A stretch of DNA of 43,794 nt from an uncultured Candidatus Saccharibacteria bacterium (GCA_946482575.1 CAMLRZ010000010.1:1-43794); one strand, 5' to 3'; positions 31,603-40,308 are shown, counted from the stretch's first letter. Notes: generated by a model from the letters alone, not told the origin. Numbers and translations: made by a program.

Positions 31603-31631
31603 ATTATACAACTTTAAATTCTAAAAGTCAA
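31603..31631 (-). promoter_or_regulatory. Near-consensus promoter of the sigma4/HARE-HTH gene
   Basis: On the minus strand TTGACT (31626-31631), exactly 17 bp, TATAAT (31603-31608). This implies strong vegetative expression. Confidence 0.85.
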
Positions 31632-31789
31632 ACCAGTTGCCTATTACATTATTGTAGCACGAAATGGACAGAATACCAGAATACATGGCATAAAATACAA
31701 CTACACAACATATGTGTATATAGAGGAGAAATGCGTAAATAACAGGGGTAATCCAAATAGATCACCTGGCTTATATAAAGACAAAAACG

Positions 31790-34081
31790 TTATTTTTTAG
31801 GAGCGCGACGACGAGTAATTTTTTTGCGGGCGGGCGCTTCATCGAGTAGTTTTTTGCACTGCTCTTCAGTCAAATCTTTGGGTTCGACGTCTTTTGGAAT
31901 CTTGGCGTTCTTTTTGCCATCGGTAATATACGGGCCATACGGGCCGTTAACTACCTTAATGCCGCTCTTGAATTCCTGAATGTACTTATTTGCCTCTTTT
32001 TCAAGCTTTTCTTTGTACATTTGGAGGGCTTCGTCCAGTGTAATGCTAAATGGATCCAGCGGTTTTATGGATACAAACAGTTTCCCTACCTGAATGTATG
32101 GGCCAAAACGGCCAATATTTGCCTTGATCTCTTCCCCGTCGCTGGTTTTGCCGACTACGCGTGGAAGTTTGAACATTTCTAGTGCTTGTTCTAGGGTGAC
32201 TTCTTCTAGGCCGACACCGGCGGGCATGGGCGCAAAGGTGGGTTTGTCTTCGGATTCAGTACTTCCCCGTTGCAGCATGGGGCCGTAGCGACCAAAACGG
32301 GCTAGGATTGGCAGTTTTGTCTTGGGGTCGATGCCTAATTCGCGGGCTTGGCTTACTTCGGCACGCGAAATGCCGCCCGCTGCGTCAATAAGGGGGCGGA
32401 AATCTTTGTAGAATTCGCCGATCATTTTATTCCATGACTCTTTGCCTTCGGCAACTTTGTCGAATTCATCTTCAACGGTAGCTGTGAAGTCGTAGTCGAC
32501 GATGCTTGGGAAGTGCTTGACCAAGAAGTCGGTGGTGATCTCGGCCAAGGCGGTCGGCAGCAGTTTATTGCGATCCGCACCGGTGATTTCGGTGGTTTCT
32601 TCTTCGGCTACAGCGCCGGCAATAAGGGTCAGTGTCTGAACGGTGCGTTCTTTGCCTTCTAGATCCTTCTTTTCAATGTAATCACGTGCCTGAATGGTGG
32701 AGATGGTTGGGGCGTAGGTACTTGGGCGGCCAATGCCGAGCTCTTCAAGCTTCTTTACCAACGCAGCTTCAGAATAGCGTGCTGGCGGACGAGTGAACGT
32801 CTCGGTGGCGCTCATGGTGGTTAGATCAAGCTTCTGGCCTTTTTCTACTGGAGGAAGTAGCGTGTCGTCCTTGATTCCGCCGTAAACTTTCATAAAACCG
32901 TCAAATTTTAACACTTCGCCCTTGGCCATGAGCTTCTCGCTGCGGGTGGAAATATCAATGGTGATCTCAGTTTTTTCAGTTTGAGCACTAGCCATTTGGC
33001 TGGCGAGCGCGCGTTGCCAAATCAACTGATAGAGCTTCTTTTGCTGAGCATCAGCACCGGCGGCTAAAGTGTTGAAGTCGGTAGGACGAATGGCTTCGTG
33101 AGCTTCTTGAGCGGACTCGTTCTTGGTTTTGTACTGACGTACTTGATGGTAATTGTCGCCGTATTCTTTCTTGATGTGTTCCTCGGCAGCCTTGATTGCA
33201 AAGCCCGAAAGCGTTGTGCTGTCGGTACGCATGTAGGTGATTTTACCCTCTTCGTACAGGCGCTGTGCGAGCGTCATGGTCTGCTTTACGCTAAAGCCCA
33301 AGCGCCGAGCAGCTTCCTGTTGCAAGGTACTGGTGGTAAACGGTGCGCCAGGGCTGCGGGTGCCGGGCTTGGTGGCAATGTCGACCACGCTAAATAGAGC
33401 ATTGGCGGCTGCCTCTAAGAAGGTGCGGGCATCATCTTTGGTAGGTAGTTTGGTGGCTAGCTCAGCCTTTAGCTCTTGGTCATCTACCGTAAAAATAGCA
33501 ATAACTTTATAGCTACTTTCGGGGGTGAAGTCGCGGATTTCACGCTCACGCTCAGTAATAAGACGTACGGCAACAGACTGTACGCGACCAGCGCTCAGGC
33601 CGGTGCGAACTTTTTTCCATAATACCGGTGACAGCTCGTAACCAACGAGGCGGTCCAATACGCGGCGGGCCTGCTGAGCATCAACCAACTTGAGGTCAAC
33701 GGTTCGAGGTGTTTTAATGGCGTTCTCGATAGCTGATTTAGTAATTTCGTGGAACACAATGCGCTTGGTCTTTTTGGGGTCCAATTTAAGCGCTTGCGTC
33801 AGGTGCCACGCAATTGCCTCTCCTTCGCGGTCTTCATCGCTTGCGAGCCAGACGTCATTGGCTTCTTTGGCTGCCTTGCGAAGTTCGGCAACGACTTTCT
33901 TTTTGTCGGAGTTAATTTCGTAGGTCGGAGCAAAGTCGTGTTCGATGTCTATATTAAGACCTTTTTTTGGCAAATCACGAATATGACCGAAGCTACTTTT
34001 AACGGTGTAATCTTTGCCTAAATATTTTTCGATTGTTTTGGCCTTGGCGGGGCTCTCTACGATAACTAAGTTTTTGCTCAT
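31790..34081 (-). CDS. topA: DNA topoisomerase I (type IA)
   Basis: TopA relaxes negative supercoils. This 763-residue protein has the TOPRIM domain (Glu9 in VIVESPAKAKT; Asp82-Glu83-Asp84 in SDEDREGEAIAWH), the type IA core and active-site Tyr283 (ITYMRTDST). The C-terminus has three topo C-terminal repeats (RFGRYGP, GRFGPY, NGPYGPY) without zinc-finger cysteines and ends in a basic KKITRRRAPKK tail. A 178-bp gap to the downstream gene holds that gene's promoter only. Confidence 0.96.
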   Translation of the reverse strand: MSKNLVIVESPAKAKTIEKYLGKDYTVKSSFGHIRDLPKKGLNIDIEHDFAPTYEINSDKKKVVAELRKAAKEANDVWLASDEDREGEAIAWHLTQALKLDPKKTKRIVFHEITKSAIENAIKTPRTVDLKLVDAQQARRVLDRLVGYELSPVLWKKVRTGLSAGRVQSVAVRLITEREREIRDFTPESSYKVIAIFTVDDQELKAELATKLPTKDDARTFLEAAANALFSVVDIATKPGTRSPGAPFTTSTLQQEAARRLGFSVKQTMTLAQRLYEEGKITYMRTDSTTLSGFAIKAAEEHIKKEYGDNYHQVRQYKTKNESAQEAHEAIRPTDFNTLAAGADAQQKKLYQLIWQRALASQMASAQTEKTEITIDISTRSEKLMAKGEVLKFDGFMKVYGGIKDDTLLPPVEKGQKLDLTTMSATETFTRPPARYSEAALVKKLEELGIGRPSTYAPTISTIQARDYIEKKDLEGKERTVQTLTLIAGAVAEEETTEITGADRNKLLPTALAEITTDFLVKHFPSIVDYDFTATVEDEFDKVAEGKESWNKMIGEFYKDFRPLIDAAGGISRAEVSQARELGIDPKTKLPILARFGRYGPMLQRGSTESEDKPTFAPMPAGVGLEEVTLEQALEMFKLPRVVGKTSDGEEIKANIGRFGPYIQVGKLFVSIKPLDPFSITLDEALQMYKEKLEKEANKYIQEFKSGIKVVNGPYGPYITDGKKNAKIPKDVEPKDLTEEQCKKLLDEAPARKKITRRRAPKK

Positions 34082-34229
34082 GCTTATTCAACTAGCTTAT
34101 ATGTAAATGACGGTTTTATGCAAATGATTACAGAACCGAAAGCTGATTGCACATGATATTGCATTTTGTATAGCAATGCAAGGATGATTCGCAATTTGCC
34201 TGAAACATCTTTATATAAGAGGGCTCGGG

Positions 34230-34299
34230 GAAACTGCGAGAGGACAACACGGGTGCGCGGAAGGCGCGGGTGTTGTCCTCTCTGTGAAGATGCAGTTTC
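34230..34299 (-). repeat. Long two-step inverted repeat after the GC-rich gene A
   Basis: Inner perfect 13-bp arms at 34238-34250 and 34270-34282 and outer perfect 8-bp arms GAAACTGC (34230-34237) and GCAGTTTC (34292-34299). It begins 5 nt beyond the stop of the 34304-34972 gene. There is no clear U-tract, so it may stabilise or process the mRNA instead of terminating it. Confidence 0.8.
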
Positions 34300-34303
34300 G
34301 TAA

Positions 34304-34972
34304 TTAACAGGCGGTGGGAAGGTTGTAAGCCGCCTTGAGCGGGAAGCACGTAGCTGTCTCCTGCTCGTTGGGGTTGGGGTTGCCGCGTAGAACGACGACC
34401 TGCTGGTAAGTGCGGAGGTTGAGCCGCTTGCAGGACAGCGAAACATCGCCGTCGTTGATCCATTCTTCGATGCTCTTGCCAGGGCTGAGTACGGTCTCGG
34501 AATCGGGAATAGCGGTGTCGAAGAACCTCGACCAGAAGTTGAGCTGCTGGCCCACGGAATCCTGGGCGGGCCCACGGCCATTGCCGAAGAACTCTCGGTC
34601 GAAGATGGTCACTTCTGCGATCAGTTCGGCGCCGTTGGGGCCGAACACGACGTAGCGATCCGACGCGGCATCCTGGACAACGACGCGTATGCGCCGCGTC
34701 TCTCCGACCTGCTCGGTCCACTCCCTCCAGGACTGATTGAAGTCCGAAGAGCGCTCCATCTGGAAGAAGCTGAGAGTGGGCGCCGCAATAGCGACTCCCT
34801 GCCAGCGACCGGCAGCCTGCTGGATGTCGCTCCATGCCATGATGGTTTCCACCGTCTGGGGGAGCCACGTGGCGCTGTCGGTAAAGAAGCTCGCCAGGTC
34901 AGGCACGATCACCAGCCGCGGCGGTACGACGTTATCCCTGCCCATGAGGGCTGGAATACTGTGGTCCTTCAT
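34304..34972 (-). CDS. GC-rich hypothetical protein A
   Basis: A 222-residue protein with no signal or membrane helix and no motif I can name. It is rich in Trp and Phe (WLPQTVETIMAW; LNFWSRFFDTAIP). Codon choice is strongly C/G-ending (GTC, CTC, AAC, TTC), unlike topA and dprA on either side, which suggests transfer from a GC-rich organism. Its AT-rich promoter and 70-nt leader resemble those of genes at 38535, 39506 and 41121. Confidence 0.65.
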   Translation of the reverse strand: MKDHSIPALMGRDNVVPPRLVIVPDLASFFTDSATWLPQTVETIMAWSDIQQAAGRWQGVAIAAPTLSFFQMERSSDFNQSWREWTEQVGETRRIRVVVQDAASDRYVVFGPNGAELIAEVTIFDREFFGNGRGPAQDSVGQQLNFWSRFFDTAIPDSETVLSPGKSIEEWINDGDVSLSCKRLNLRTYQQVVVLRGNPNPNEQETATCFPLKAAYNLPTAC

Positions 34973-35040
34973 AAGGCATCACAGTCCCTTCTGCGTGTAA
35001 ATACGAAACTTGCGTGTGCACGAGGAATTACTCCACGATG

Positions 35041-35051
35041 ATTATATTATA
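35041..35051 (-). promoter_or_regulatory. Promoter region of GC-rich gene A
   Basis: Two overlapping TATAAT boxes on the minus strand. The transcript would begin close to a small hairpin (CG-GGA / TCC-CG arms at 35021-35026 and 35032-35037). Confidence 0.5.
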
Positions 35052-35069
35052 CAATAAACGTTGCATTTT

Positions 35070-35936
35070 TCAATTTCTAAGTTGCCACTGGTTTGCGCCT
35101 AACGCCTGAATGACGCCCTGTATTTCAAGCATCGTGAGCGCTTGGTTGAACTGCTGTACGGTGAGACCACTCTGCTGCAAGAGCTGGGAGCCCTCGCGGT
35201 AGCCTTGATATATAAGCGTTATAATTGCTTGCTCCTGCGGATTATTGCTGTGTGGTTGTGGCTTCTTTGCTCCTGCAATACCTAATACCTGCAAAATATC
35301 GTTCGCACTTGTAACGGGAGTGGCGCCAGTCTTTATGAGATTATTGGTGCCAGCGGAAAGTGGGCTGGTTATATTTCCGGGCACCGCTAATACTTCTCTT
35401 CCCTGATCCAAAGCAAAGCTTGCCGTGTGGAGTGTGCCGCTTTTTTGCGCCGCCTCGGTGACTAAGAGAGCGTGGGCTAGGCCCGAAACTAACCGATTCC
35501 GTTCTACAAAAAACCATTTCTGAGGGTGTACATCAGGGGCGTATTCGCTTACTAATGCCCCACCCTGCTGCAACAGACGCTGGGCAAGCTGGTGATGTGA
35601 CGATGGATAAATCTGCCCTAGACCACCGGGCAGTACTGCCAGACTGATGCCACCCGCATCAAGCGCCGCCTGGTGTGCAATGCTGTCTACACCGATAGCC
35701 AAACCGCTAATAACAACCACGCCCGCTCGCGCCAGATCAGTGGCTAACTGCCGAGTTACTTCTTTGCCGTAGGCGGTTACTTTGCGACTGCCCACAATAG
35801 CGACCCGGGGTCGTTGCATAATATCTTCCCAGTTATTTGAGCGAATAAATAGTTGTGAAGGTGGCTGATCTATCTGTAGTAATTCTTGTGGAAATGCTGG
35901 GCTTTGCGGTTGTAGCTGCTGTATACTAACGGTCAT
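35070..35936 (-). CDS. dprA: DNA processing protein DprA
   Basis: DprA loads RecA on incoming single-stranded DNA during natural transformation. The Rossmann core is clear: RVAIVGSRKVTAYG, VVISGLAIGVDSIAH, LAVLPGGLGQIYP and ERNRLVSGLAHALLVTEA. A C-terminal winged-helix domain is present (QEQAIITLIYQGYREGSQLL onwards). At 288 residues it is compact and lacks the N-terminal SAM-like domain. AAGGA lies about 7 nt before the ATG. Competence genes are widely kept in CPR bacteria. Confidence 0.94.
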   Translation of the reverse strand: MTVSIQQLQPQSPAFPQELLQIDQPPSQLFIRSNNWEDIMQRPRVAIVGSRKVTAYGKEVTRQLATDLARAGVVVISGLAIGVDSIAHQAALDAGGISLAVLPGGLGQIYPSSHHQLAQRLLQQGGALVSEYAPDVHPQKWFFVERNRLVSGLAHALLVTEAAQKSGTLHTASFALDQGREVLAVPGNITSPLSAGTNNLIKTGATPVTSANDILQVLGIAGAKKPQPHSNNPQEQAIITLIYQGYREGSQLLQQSGLTVQQFNQALTMLEIQGVIQALGANQWQLRN

Positions 35937-36052
35937 ACGCGTTCCTTTTACTTTGCCGAGTATACTTTCATACGTTCCCTAGCATGTCTAGCGCTTATGC
36001 TAAAAATGGTTATGCTTAATACTGGTAAAAAAGTCAAAAAGATGGAAAAGTA

Positions 36053-36081
36053 TTGACACGACCACATCTTTTTGTTAGAAT
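36053..36081 (+). promoter_or_regulatory. Consensus promoter of the structured RNA
   Basis: TTGACA (36053-36058), exactly 17 bp, TAGAAT (36076-36081). The expected start is near 36088. No open frame with a plausible start follows. Confidence 0.85.
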
Positions 36082-36087
36082 TGCAAA

Positions 36088-36471
36088 TTGTAAGCGTTAG
36101 TACGACGTTTACGTACCTTATATCCCCCATTTCTAACAATTTGTTAGATTGCTCTAGAGCGTGCTGCGCGCCAAAGTTGTTACCCTCCACTTTCAGTTCA
36201 GCGTTTGTCTTAGGACTAACATGCGCTCTAAAGCAAACTAACCCCTTTAAGCACCGTACTTGCTTCGGCAGATACGGCGACCTAACAAGAGTGAGTCCAA
36301 AAAGATGGTCCTCTGCGACCGGCACGCCGCTTTATGGAGTTTTGGCGCGCGATGCTTCACTTAGGTGGGCTTGAAGGGTCGGGTTCTTCGGAATCCTTCG
36401 GGGATGTTGCCTCGGTAACGTCCCCACTAACAGGCCTCTGAGCGGTGCCCACCCCCTCTCGGAGGCCTTTT
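36088..36471 (+). ncRNA. Candidate structured non-coding RNA, about 385 nt, unassigned
   Basis: Bounded by a consensus promoter and a terminator hairpin. Foldable elements: UUCG-capped hairpins at 36254-36277 and 36381-36396; a 9-bp hairpin at 36400-36425; a 6-bp hairpin in 36132-36148; a perfect 10-bp long-range match between 36166-36175 and 36341-36350; and a 7-bp match between 36155-36161 and 36224-36230 that crosses it, a possible pseudoknot. Size suits RNase P RNA or tmRNA, but I find neither the RNase P GAGGAAAGTCC region nor tmRNA's T-arm or CCA end. Confidence 0.55.
36432..36471 (+). terminator. Terminator of the structured RNA
   Basis: 11-bp stem AGGCCTCTGAG (36432-36442) with CTCGGAGGCCT (36458-36468), 15-nt loop, then TTTT up to 36471. 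The -10 box of the next gene follows immediately. Confidence 0.7.
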
Positions 36472-36488
36472 AGTATACAAGAATTATT

Positions 36489-38435
36489 ATGAGCGAATTT
36501 ACTACTGACACTTTCCCTAACGACGACGGTTTTCACCCTGGCGAAAATCTGCTTTACTCTAATGAGCAGCTTGCGCCCGCGTGCGAATTGTTGGCTGAGG
36601 TATCCGACCATCCCGTAGAGGAATTTTGGCAGCTAATTGGCGATTTTCGTACGCAGACACACCGTGGCGACGGAACTATGTCGGATGCGCGATGGAATGC
36701 GGCCGACCGTGAGCTGGCGTCTCGTACACCAAGAGGCGATTTTACTCCGTATGAAATCCCAGAAAAGTTGGCTCGTACGTGGGCGAGCGTTCTTTCGGGT
36801 GCCACCTATACGGAACGCATTATTAGAGTAGATGAGCTAGCCGGTGACGATCACAAACACATTACACACTCGCTGTTATTTGATGAAAATAGCACCGCCT
36901 ATGTTGGCGAGCAGCTAACCCGAGCCACGCAAGACTTACCGGCGTTTCGTGAACGCGTCGCTGAATTGGGCGGAGCCACGGCTGTGGTGGAAAGTTTGCA
37001 AAAATTACAGCTTGAGCTACAAACTCAGTTTGATTGGGCGTTCGTGGTGCAAGGCATTAACTTGCACGGCGGTTTTGGGCTTTCCATTGCCTCGTTTTCG
37101 AGCATGCGTAAGCGGTATGTAGAGCTGGCGGAAGACGCTTTGAACACGCTTCGCCTAGAAAGCGTTCAAGATCGTGTGACCAAAATTGCGGCCATGAAAC
37201 AGAGTATTGCTGCTAGTTTTGCCGGCACGGATGAAAGCTGGAATAGAAAAGACCCCCTGTACTACTACCTGGTGGCTTGCGAGCGTAACGCCAACAATGA
37301 ACCATCTGTCTACGACCTCCATGCACGAATATTGAACAACGTATGCGAATATGTCCCCCGTCGCATCAGCGAAGAGGCGGAGCAAGCTCGTGAACAGCAG
37401 CGCACAGCTCGGGCAGCCGAGATTCAAGCTGCGTATAAAGATCATACGGAGCAATCTGTTCCTACTTTGAGCGGCAAAGCTCGCAAGCGCGCAGGTTATG
37501 ATGGGTTGTGGAACGCCCTCATTGGCCGCACCGAAGACAAAGACGTACAGCCCATGCTCGACAATGAGGCAATCCGTGTGCTTTCTACGCTTCATGCTTT
37601 GCGCACGATGGTTGAACCGTCATTCGATGGTGTTCACGACGCACACACTTGGCAGCAAGAAGTTCGCGATTACGAGCAAACACTTACAGAAGAATATGCT
37701 GCGCTCGGGTATCAGAAAGGGCTGCCGTACAAAGAGAGCGTGGGTGCTCGTTTGGATTGGCTTAGTAGTAACTGGGATTTTGTTGCCAGCCAGGCCCGCG
37801 CGATTCCGGAATTTCCGGTGCAACGGGTTGCTGCCGCGCTATTTCCAGAGGTAGCCTCCACGATTCAACAGCAAGAACAAACAGCCGAGACCGAACGCAC
37901 TGCTGCCGTGGCGCAACGCTTGGGCGCAGTGGCTCTGGAGCAATTACGCGTGCGAGAGGTGGATTGGGAAATTCTGCCGGTGGAACATATTGGCGAACGA
38001 ATCCGTCAAGAGGTAGCGCAGATGACCAAAGGCAAACGCCAGGACGGCGGCCGCCGTGAGCTGCAAGAGGTACGCGTGCGGGATCTGATTGAACTAAGCA
38101 CTCTATTTGATGATGTCGTGGTACACGTTTCCAGAGAGAAAGACGGTATTACGCGCCGCAAAAATGAGCCCTATTTTGTAATCGACTTTACCTATGGTGG
38201 CCAAAAATTTGCTTTGGCCGAGAACTTGGTGCTCGATAACGCTACATTTATACTGCCCGAATCTGATTTTTCGTGGCAGGATGTCTTCTCGTTACCCCGC
38301 GGTGCTGTGGGTGAATTTGGCGCGCAGCGCATTAACCACCCCGCTGTGGATGAATCGGGCGAATACGAAGGCGGTCCAAGCGCCCATGTTAATGCCATTT
38401 TCGCAAAACTCGACAAAGCTTTACAGCAAGCGTAG
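36489..38435 (+). CDS. Large soluble protein of unknown function
   Basis: A 648-residue protein that I do not recognise. It is acidic and mostly helical, with charged coiled-coil stretches near residues 292-325 (EEAEQAREQQRTARAAEIQA) and 455-475. The last 120 residues look alpha/beta (VVVHVSREKDG; PYFVIDFTYGGQKFALAENLVLD). There is no signal peptide, membrane helix or known catalytic motif. A TATACA box ends 9 nt before the ATG, so it may be read from a leaderless transcript distinct from the upstream RNA. Confidence 0.65.
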   Translation: MSEFTTDTFPNDDGFHPGENLLYSNEQLAPACELLAEVSDHPVEEFWQLIGDFRTQTHRGDGTMSDARWNAADRELASRTPRGDFTPYEIPEKLARTWASVLSGATYTERIIRVDELAGDDHKHITHSLLFDENSTAYVGEQLTRATQDLPAFRERVAELGGATAVVESLQKLQLELQTQFDWAFVVQGINLHGGFGLSIASFSSMRKRYVELAEDALNTLRLESVQDRVTKIAAMKQSIAASFAGTDESWNRKDPLYYYLVACERNANNEPSVYDLHARILNNVCEYVPRRISEEAEQAREQQRTARAAEIQAAYKDHTEQSVPTLSGKARKRAGYDGLWNALIGRTEDKDVQPMLDNEAIRVLSTLHALRTMVEPSFDGVHDAHTWQQEVRDYEQTLTEEYAALGYQKGLPYKESVGARLDWLSSNWDFVASQARAIPEFPVQRVAAALFPEVASTIQQQEQTAETERTAAVAQRLGAVALEQLRVREVDWEILPVEHIGERIRQEVAQMTKGKRQDGGRRELQEVRVRDLIELSTLFDDVVVHVSREKDGITRRKNEPYFVIDFTYGGQKFALAENLVLDNATFILPESDFSWQDVFSLPRGAVGEFGAQRINHPAVDESGEYEGGPSAHVNAIFAKLDKALQQA

Positions 38436-38462
38436 ACGCTTTACTTTTTTCTAAAAAGATAG

Positions 38463-38468
38463 TATAAT
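38463..38468 (+). promoter_or_regulatory. -10 box of GC-rich lipoprotein gene B
   Basis: TATAAT, with a 5-bp hairpin (38481-38494, loop GTTT) at the start of the predicted leader. The leader is about 60 nt. Confidence 0.55.
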
Positions 38469-38534
38469 AATACAAATGTGATGGCGTTTGCCGTTGCTGC
38501 ACACCGCGAAAATCTACATGATCGGAGCTTCATC

Positions 38535-39206
38535 GTGAAGTCTTCTGTTCTGCGTGCTGCCCTTCCCGTCGCCCTCCTGAGCCTGGCTCTGGTGACCGGC
38601 TGTTCTGGCAGCACCGAAAACACTGTCGACAATGATTCGGCCCAACACTCCAGCCCCCAGCCCACGTCTACCTGGCAGCCGGCTCCGGAGAACAAGTACG
38701 ACCCCTGCGCCATCGTCCACCAGGCGGAAGCTGCCCGCATCACCGGCACCTCGCTGCGCTGGATCGACCCCAACGAGGCCGACCCCTACGACTGGACCGA
38801 GCCCTCAAGCACACGAGCCTGCATCTTCACCGACCACAAGCCCGGCACCAAGTGGAAGAAGTCCGATGAGGACCTCACCGTCACCACCAAGGTCCTGGCC
38901 AAGCACGACGACGGCCGCGATAGCGCCACCGAGGCCTACGGCAGTACGGGCACCATGCTTCGGGGCATCGCCTCTGGCGAGCTGGGTCTGAAAGACAAGG
39001 ACACGGAAGTCCTCCTGCTGGTTCGTGGATCGGCTGACCCCGGTAACTTCTACCCGGACCCCACCGCGCATGACCTGGCTCACCCGCTGGGCGTCTTCAT
39101 CTGGCAGGGCAACATCCGCCTGACCATCCGGTCCACCACGCCCGCGCCGCGCGCCGATCTGCTGGCTCTGGCCACCAAGGCGGCCGCCCGCATGAACCTC
39201 AAGTAG
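38535..39206 (+). CDS. GC-rich lipoprotein-type exported protein B
   Basis: A 223-residue protein starting at GTG 38535, with GGAG 8 nt upstream. The N-terminus is a lipoprotein signal peptide with lipobox L-V-T-G-C23, followed by a Ser/Thr/Pro/Gln linker (to about 48) and a globular domain beginning DPCAIVHQAEAARITG. That opening resembles DUF3558-type actinobacterial lipoproteins, a tentative match. Two further Cys could form a disulphide. Codons are strongly GC-ending, unlike the gene before it. A long hairpin and a terminator follow. Confidence 0.72.
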   Translation: MKSSVLRAALPVALLSLALVTGCSGSTENTVDNDSAQHSSPQPTSTWQPAPENKYDPCAIVHQAEAARITGTSLRWIDPNEADPYDWTEPSSTRACIFTDHKPGTKWKKSDEDLTVTTKVLAKHDDGRDSATEAYGSTGTMLRGIASGELGLKDKDTEVLLLVRGSADPGNFYPDPTAHDLAHPLGVFIWQGNIRLTIRSTTPAPRADLLALATKAAARMNLK

Positions 39207-39252
39207 AACATCGTGGTGTGAGCCCTTCGTCACAATTGTGACATGGGCCGCC

Positions 39253-39300
39253 TGGAGGTGGAGAGCAGCCAATTTTGGCATACAACGCTCCCCACCTCCA
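39253..39300. repeat. Long hairpin after GC-rich gene B
   Basis: 14-nt arms TGGAGGTGGAGAGC (39253-39266) and GCTCCCCACCTCCA (39287-39300) with one mismatch, enclosing a small GCCA/TGGC hairpin. It lies between the stop codon and the terminator. Confidence 0.8.
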
Positions 39301-39325
39301 AGCACCACCCCACCCGTATATGACG

Positions 39326-39348
39326 CCTCTCAGTTTGAGAGGTTTTTT
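39326..39348 (+). terminator. Intrinsic terminator of gene B
   Basis: CCTCTCA (39326-39332) with TGAGAGG (39336-39342), then six T. Confidence 0.92.
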
Positions 39349-39395
39349 GATGCCCTGTAAATATGAGCTCTATTTACTTTTAAAGCAAAATGTAT

Positions 39396-39401
39396 TATAA
39401 T
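39396..39401 (+). promoter_or_regulatory. -10 box of GC-rich gene C
   Basis: TATAAT; the predicted transcript begins just before a GGGA-GTAT-TCCC hairpin (39415-39426). The local sequence (TATAAT then ATACAAAATGTG-like) resembles that before gene B. Confidence 0.55.
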
Positions 39402-39505
39402 ATACAAAATGTGTGGGAGTATTCCCTTGCGCCAACCGCAACTATTCTGCCGATCAGAGTAGACACCGAACATCCACTTTCCCTGTTTCACCGAAAGGCA
39501 TCTCC

Positions 39506-40174
39506 ATGCGAAACCCTCGTAGGCCCAGTGCCCTACGCATCATCGGGGCCATTCTGGTTGGACTCGCTGCGCTCGTCATTTTGGTGCTCGCCGGTCGTAC
39601 CGACGACAGCAACAAGCAGGACGACCGCCCCGGCGGCACCACGGCCACCCTGGCTCCGTCGCCCGACGCGCTCGACGCCGAGGTTGCCCTGGAGGGCGTG
39701 GACGGTCCGCAGATGTGCAACGACATGCTCGACAAGAGCGTCGTGGAGTACAACACCCAGCGGAAGCCCATCGTGGTCAGCATGACGACCGACGGCGGCA
39801 CCACCACCAGCCTGCGGGAGATGTCCTGCACCTACAGTTCGCCGAACCGGTGGGCCGTGGGTCAGACTTCCTACCAGAAGCTGACGACGCTGGGCGTGGA
39901 GTACTACAACACCATTCGCGCCGGTCGCGACGACATGCTGACCGCCAAGCCCATCCCGGCCCGCGAGATGCCCACCGGCGTCACCAGCGCGTTCTACTTC
40001 ACGCCCACCGCCATGCCTGCCGACATGAGCTCCTGGTACCGGAACCCCGGTGTACAGATGCTGGTCGGTGATGAGCTGGTCGTTGTCTCGTTCGAGGACT
40101 TCGACGTCCTGCCCTCCGACCTCCGGGTGAGGATCATGAACAACGCCCTGAAGGACGTGGTCAGCGCCAAGTAA
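39506..40174 (+). CDS. GC-rich membrane-anchored exported protein C
   Basis: A 222-residue protein. ATG 39506 has AAGG 8 nt upstream; the frame is open further upstream but that part is the leader. One N-terminal helix (about 11-29) acts as anchor or uncleaved signal, followed by a Thr/Pro/Asp-rich linker and an external domain of about 155 residues with two Cys (PQMCNDML, REMSCTYSS). Helix-linker-domain layout and C/G-ending codons match genes B and D. Function unknown; probably surface-exposed. Confidence 0.7.
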   Translation: MRNPRRPSALRIIGAILVGLAALVILVLAGRTDDSNKQDDRPGGTTATLAPSPDALDAEVALEGVDGPQMCNDMLDKSVVEYNTQRKPIVVSMTTDGGTTTSLREMSCTYSSPNRWAVGQTSYQKLTTLGVEYYNTIRAGRDDMLTAKPIPAREMPTGVTSAFYFTPTAMPADMSSWYRNPGVQMLVGDELVVVSFEDFDVLPSDLRVRIMNNALKDVVSAK

Positions 40175-40229
40175 CAGAGAACCGTGGATGCGGCTCGCGT
40201 GAAGCTACACAGTAGCGCACGAGAGCCAC

Positions 40230-40286
40230 GGAGTGGAGAGCACGCAGGCCTCGGCCCGCATGTACATTCGTACAGCTCTCCATTCC
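40230..40286. repeat. Long hairpin after GC-rich gene C
   Basis: 12-bp arms GGAGTGGAGAGC (40230-40241) and GCTCTCCATTCC (40275-40286) with one G-T pair, enclosing TGTAC/GTACA (40261-40274). The arm shares the TGGAGAGC core with the hairpin after gene B. Confidence 0.8.
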
Positions 40287-40308
40287 ACATCCCACCCAAA
40301 AAGAAGAC

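Noticed and set aside
34084..34868. Long open frames overlapping GC-rich gene A in other frames
   Set aside because: High GC lowers stop frequency; these frames cross the post-stop hairpin and are very Arg-rich, typical of shadow frames.
35948..36325. A 125-codon minus-strand frame upstream of dprA
   Set aside because: It runs through the dprA promoter and opposite the structured RNA, has no ribosome site or promoter, and resembles no family.
36072..36374. A 100-codon plus-strand frame over the structured RNA region
   Set aside because: It would start at a TTG just upstream of the -10 box, before the expected transcription start, has no ribosome site, and its composition (many Ser, Cys, Thr) is not protein-like. 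RNA pairing explains the region better.
36088..36471. tmRNA or RNase P RNA assignment
   Set aside because: Size fits, but I could not find the tmRNA tRNA-like ends with T-arm and CCA or the RNase P GAGGAAAGTCC/ACAGAA cores, so the RNA is left unassigned.
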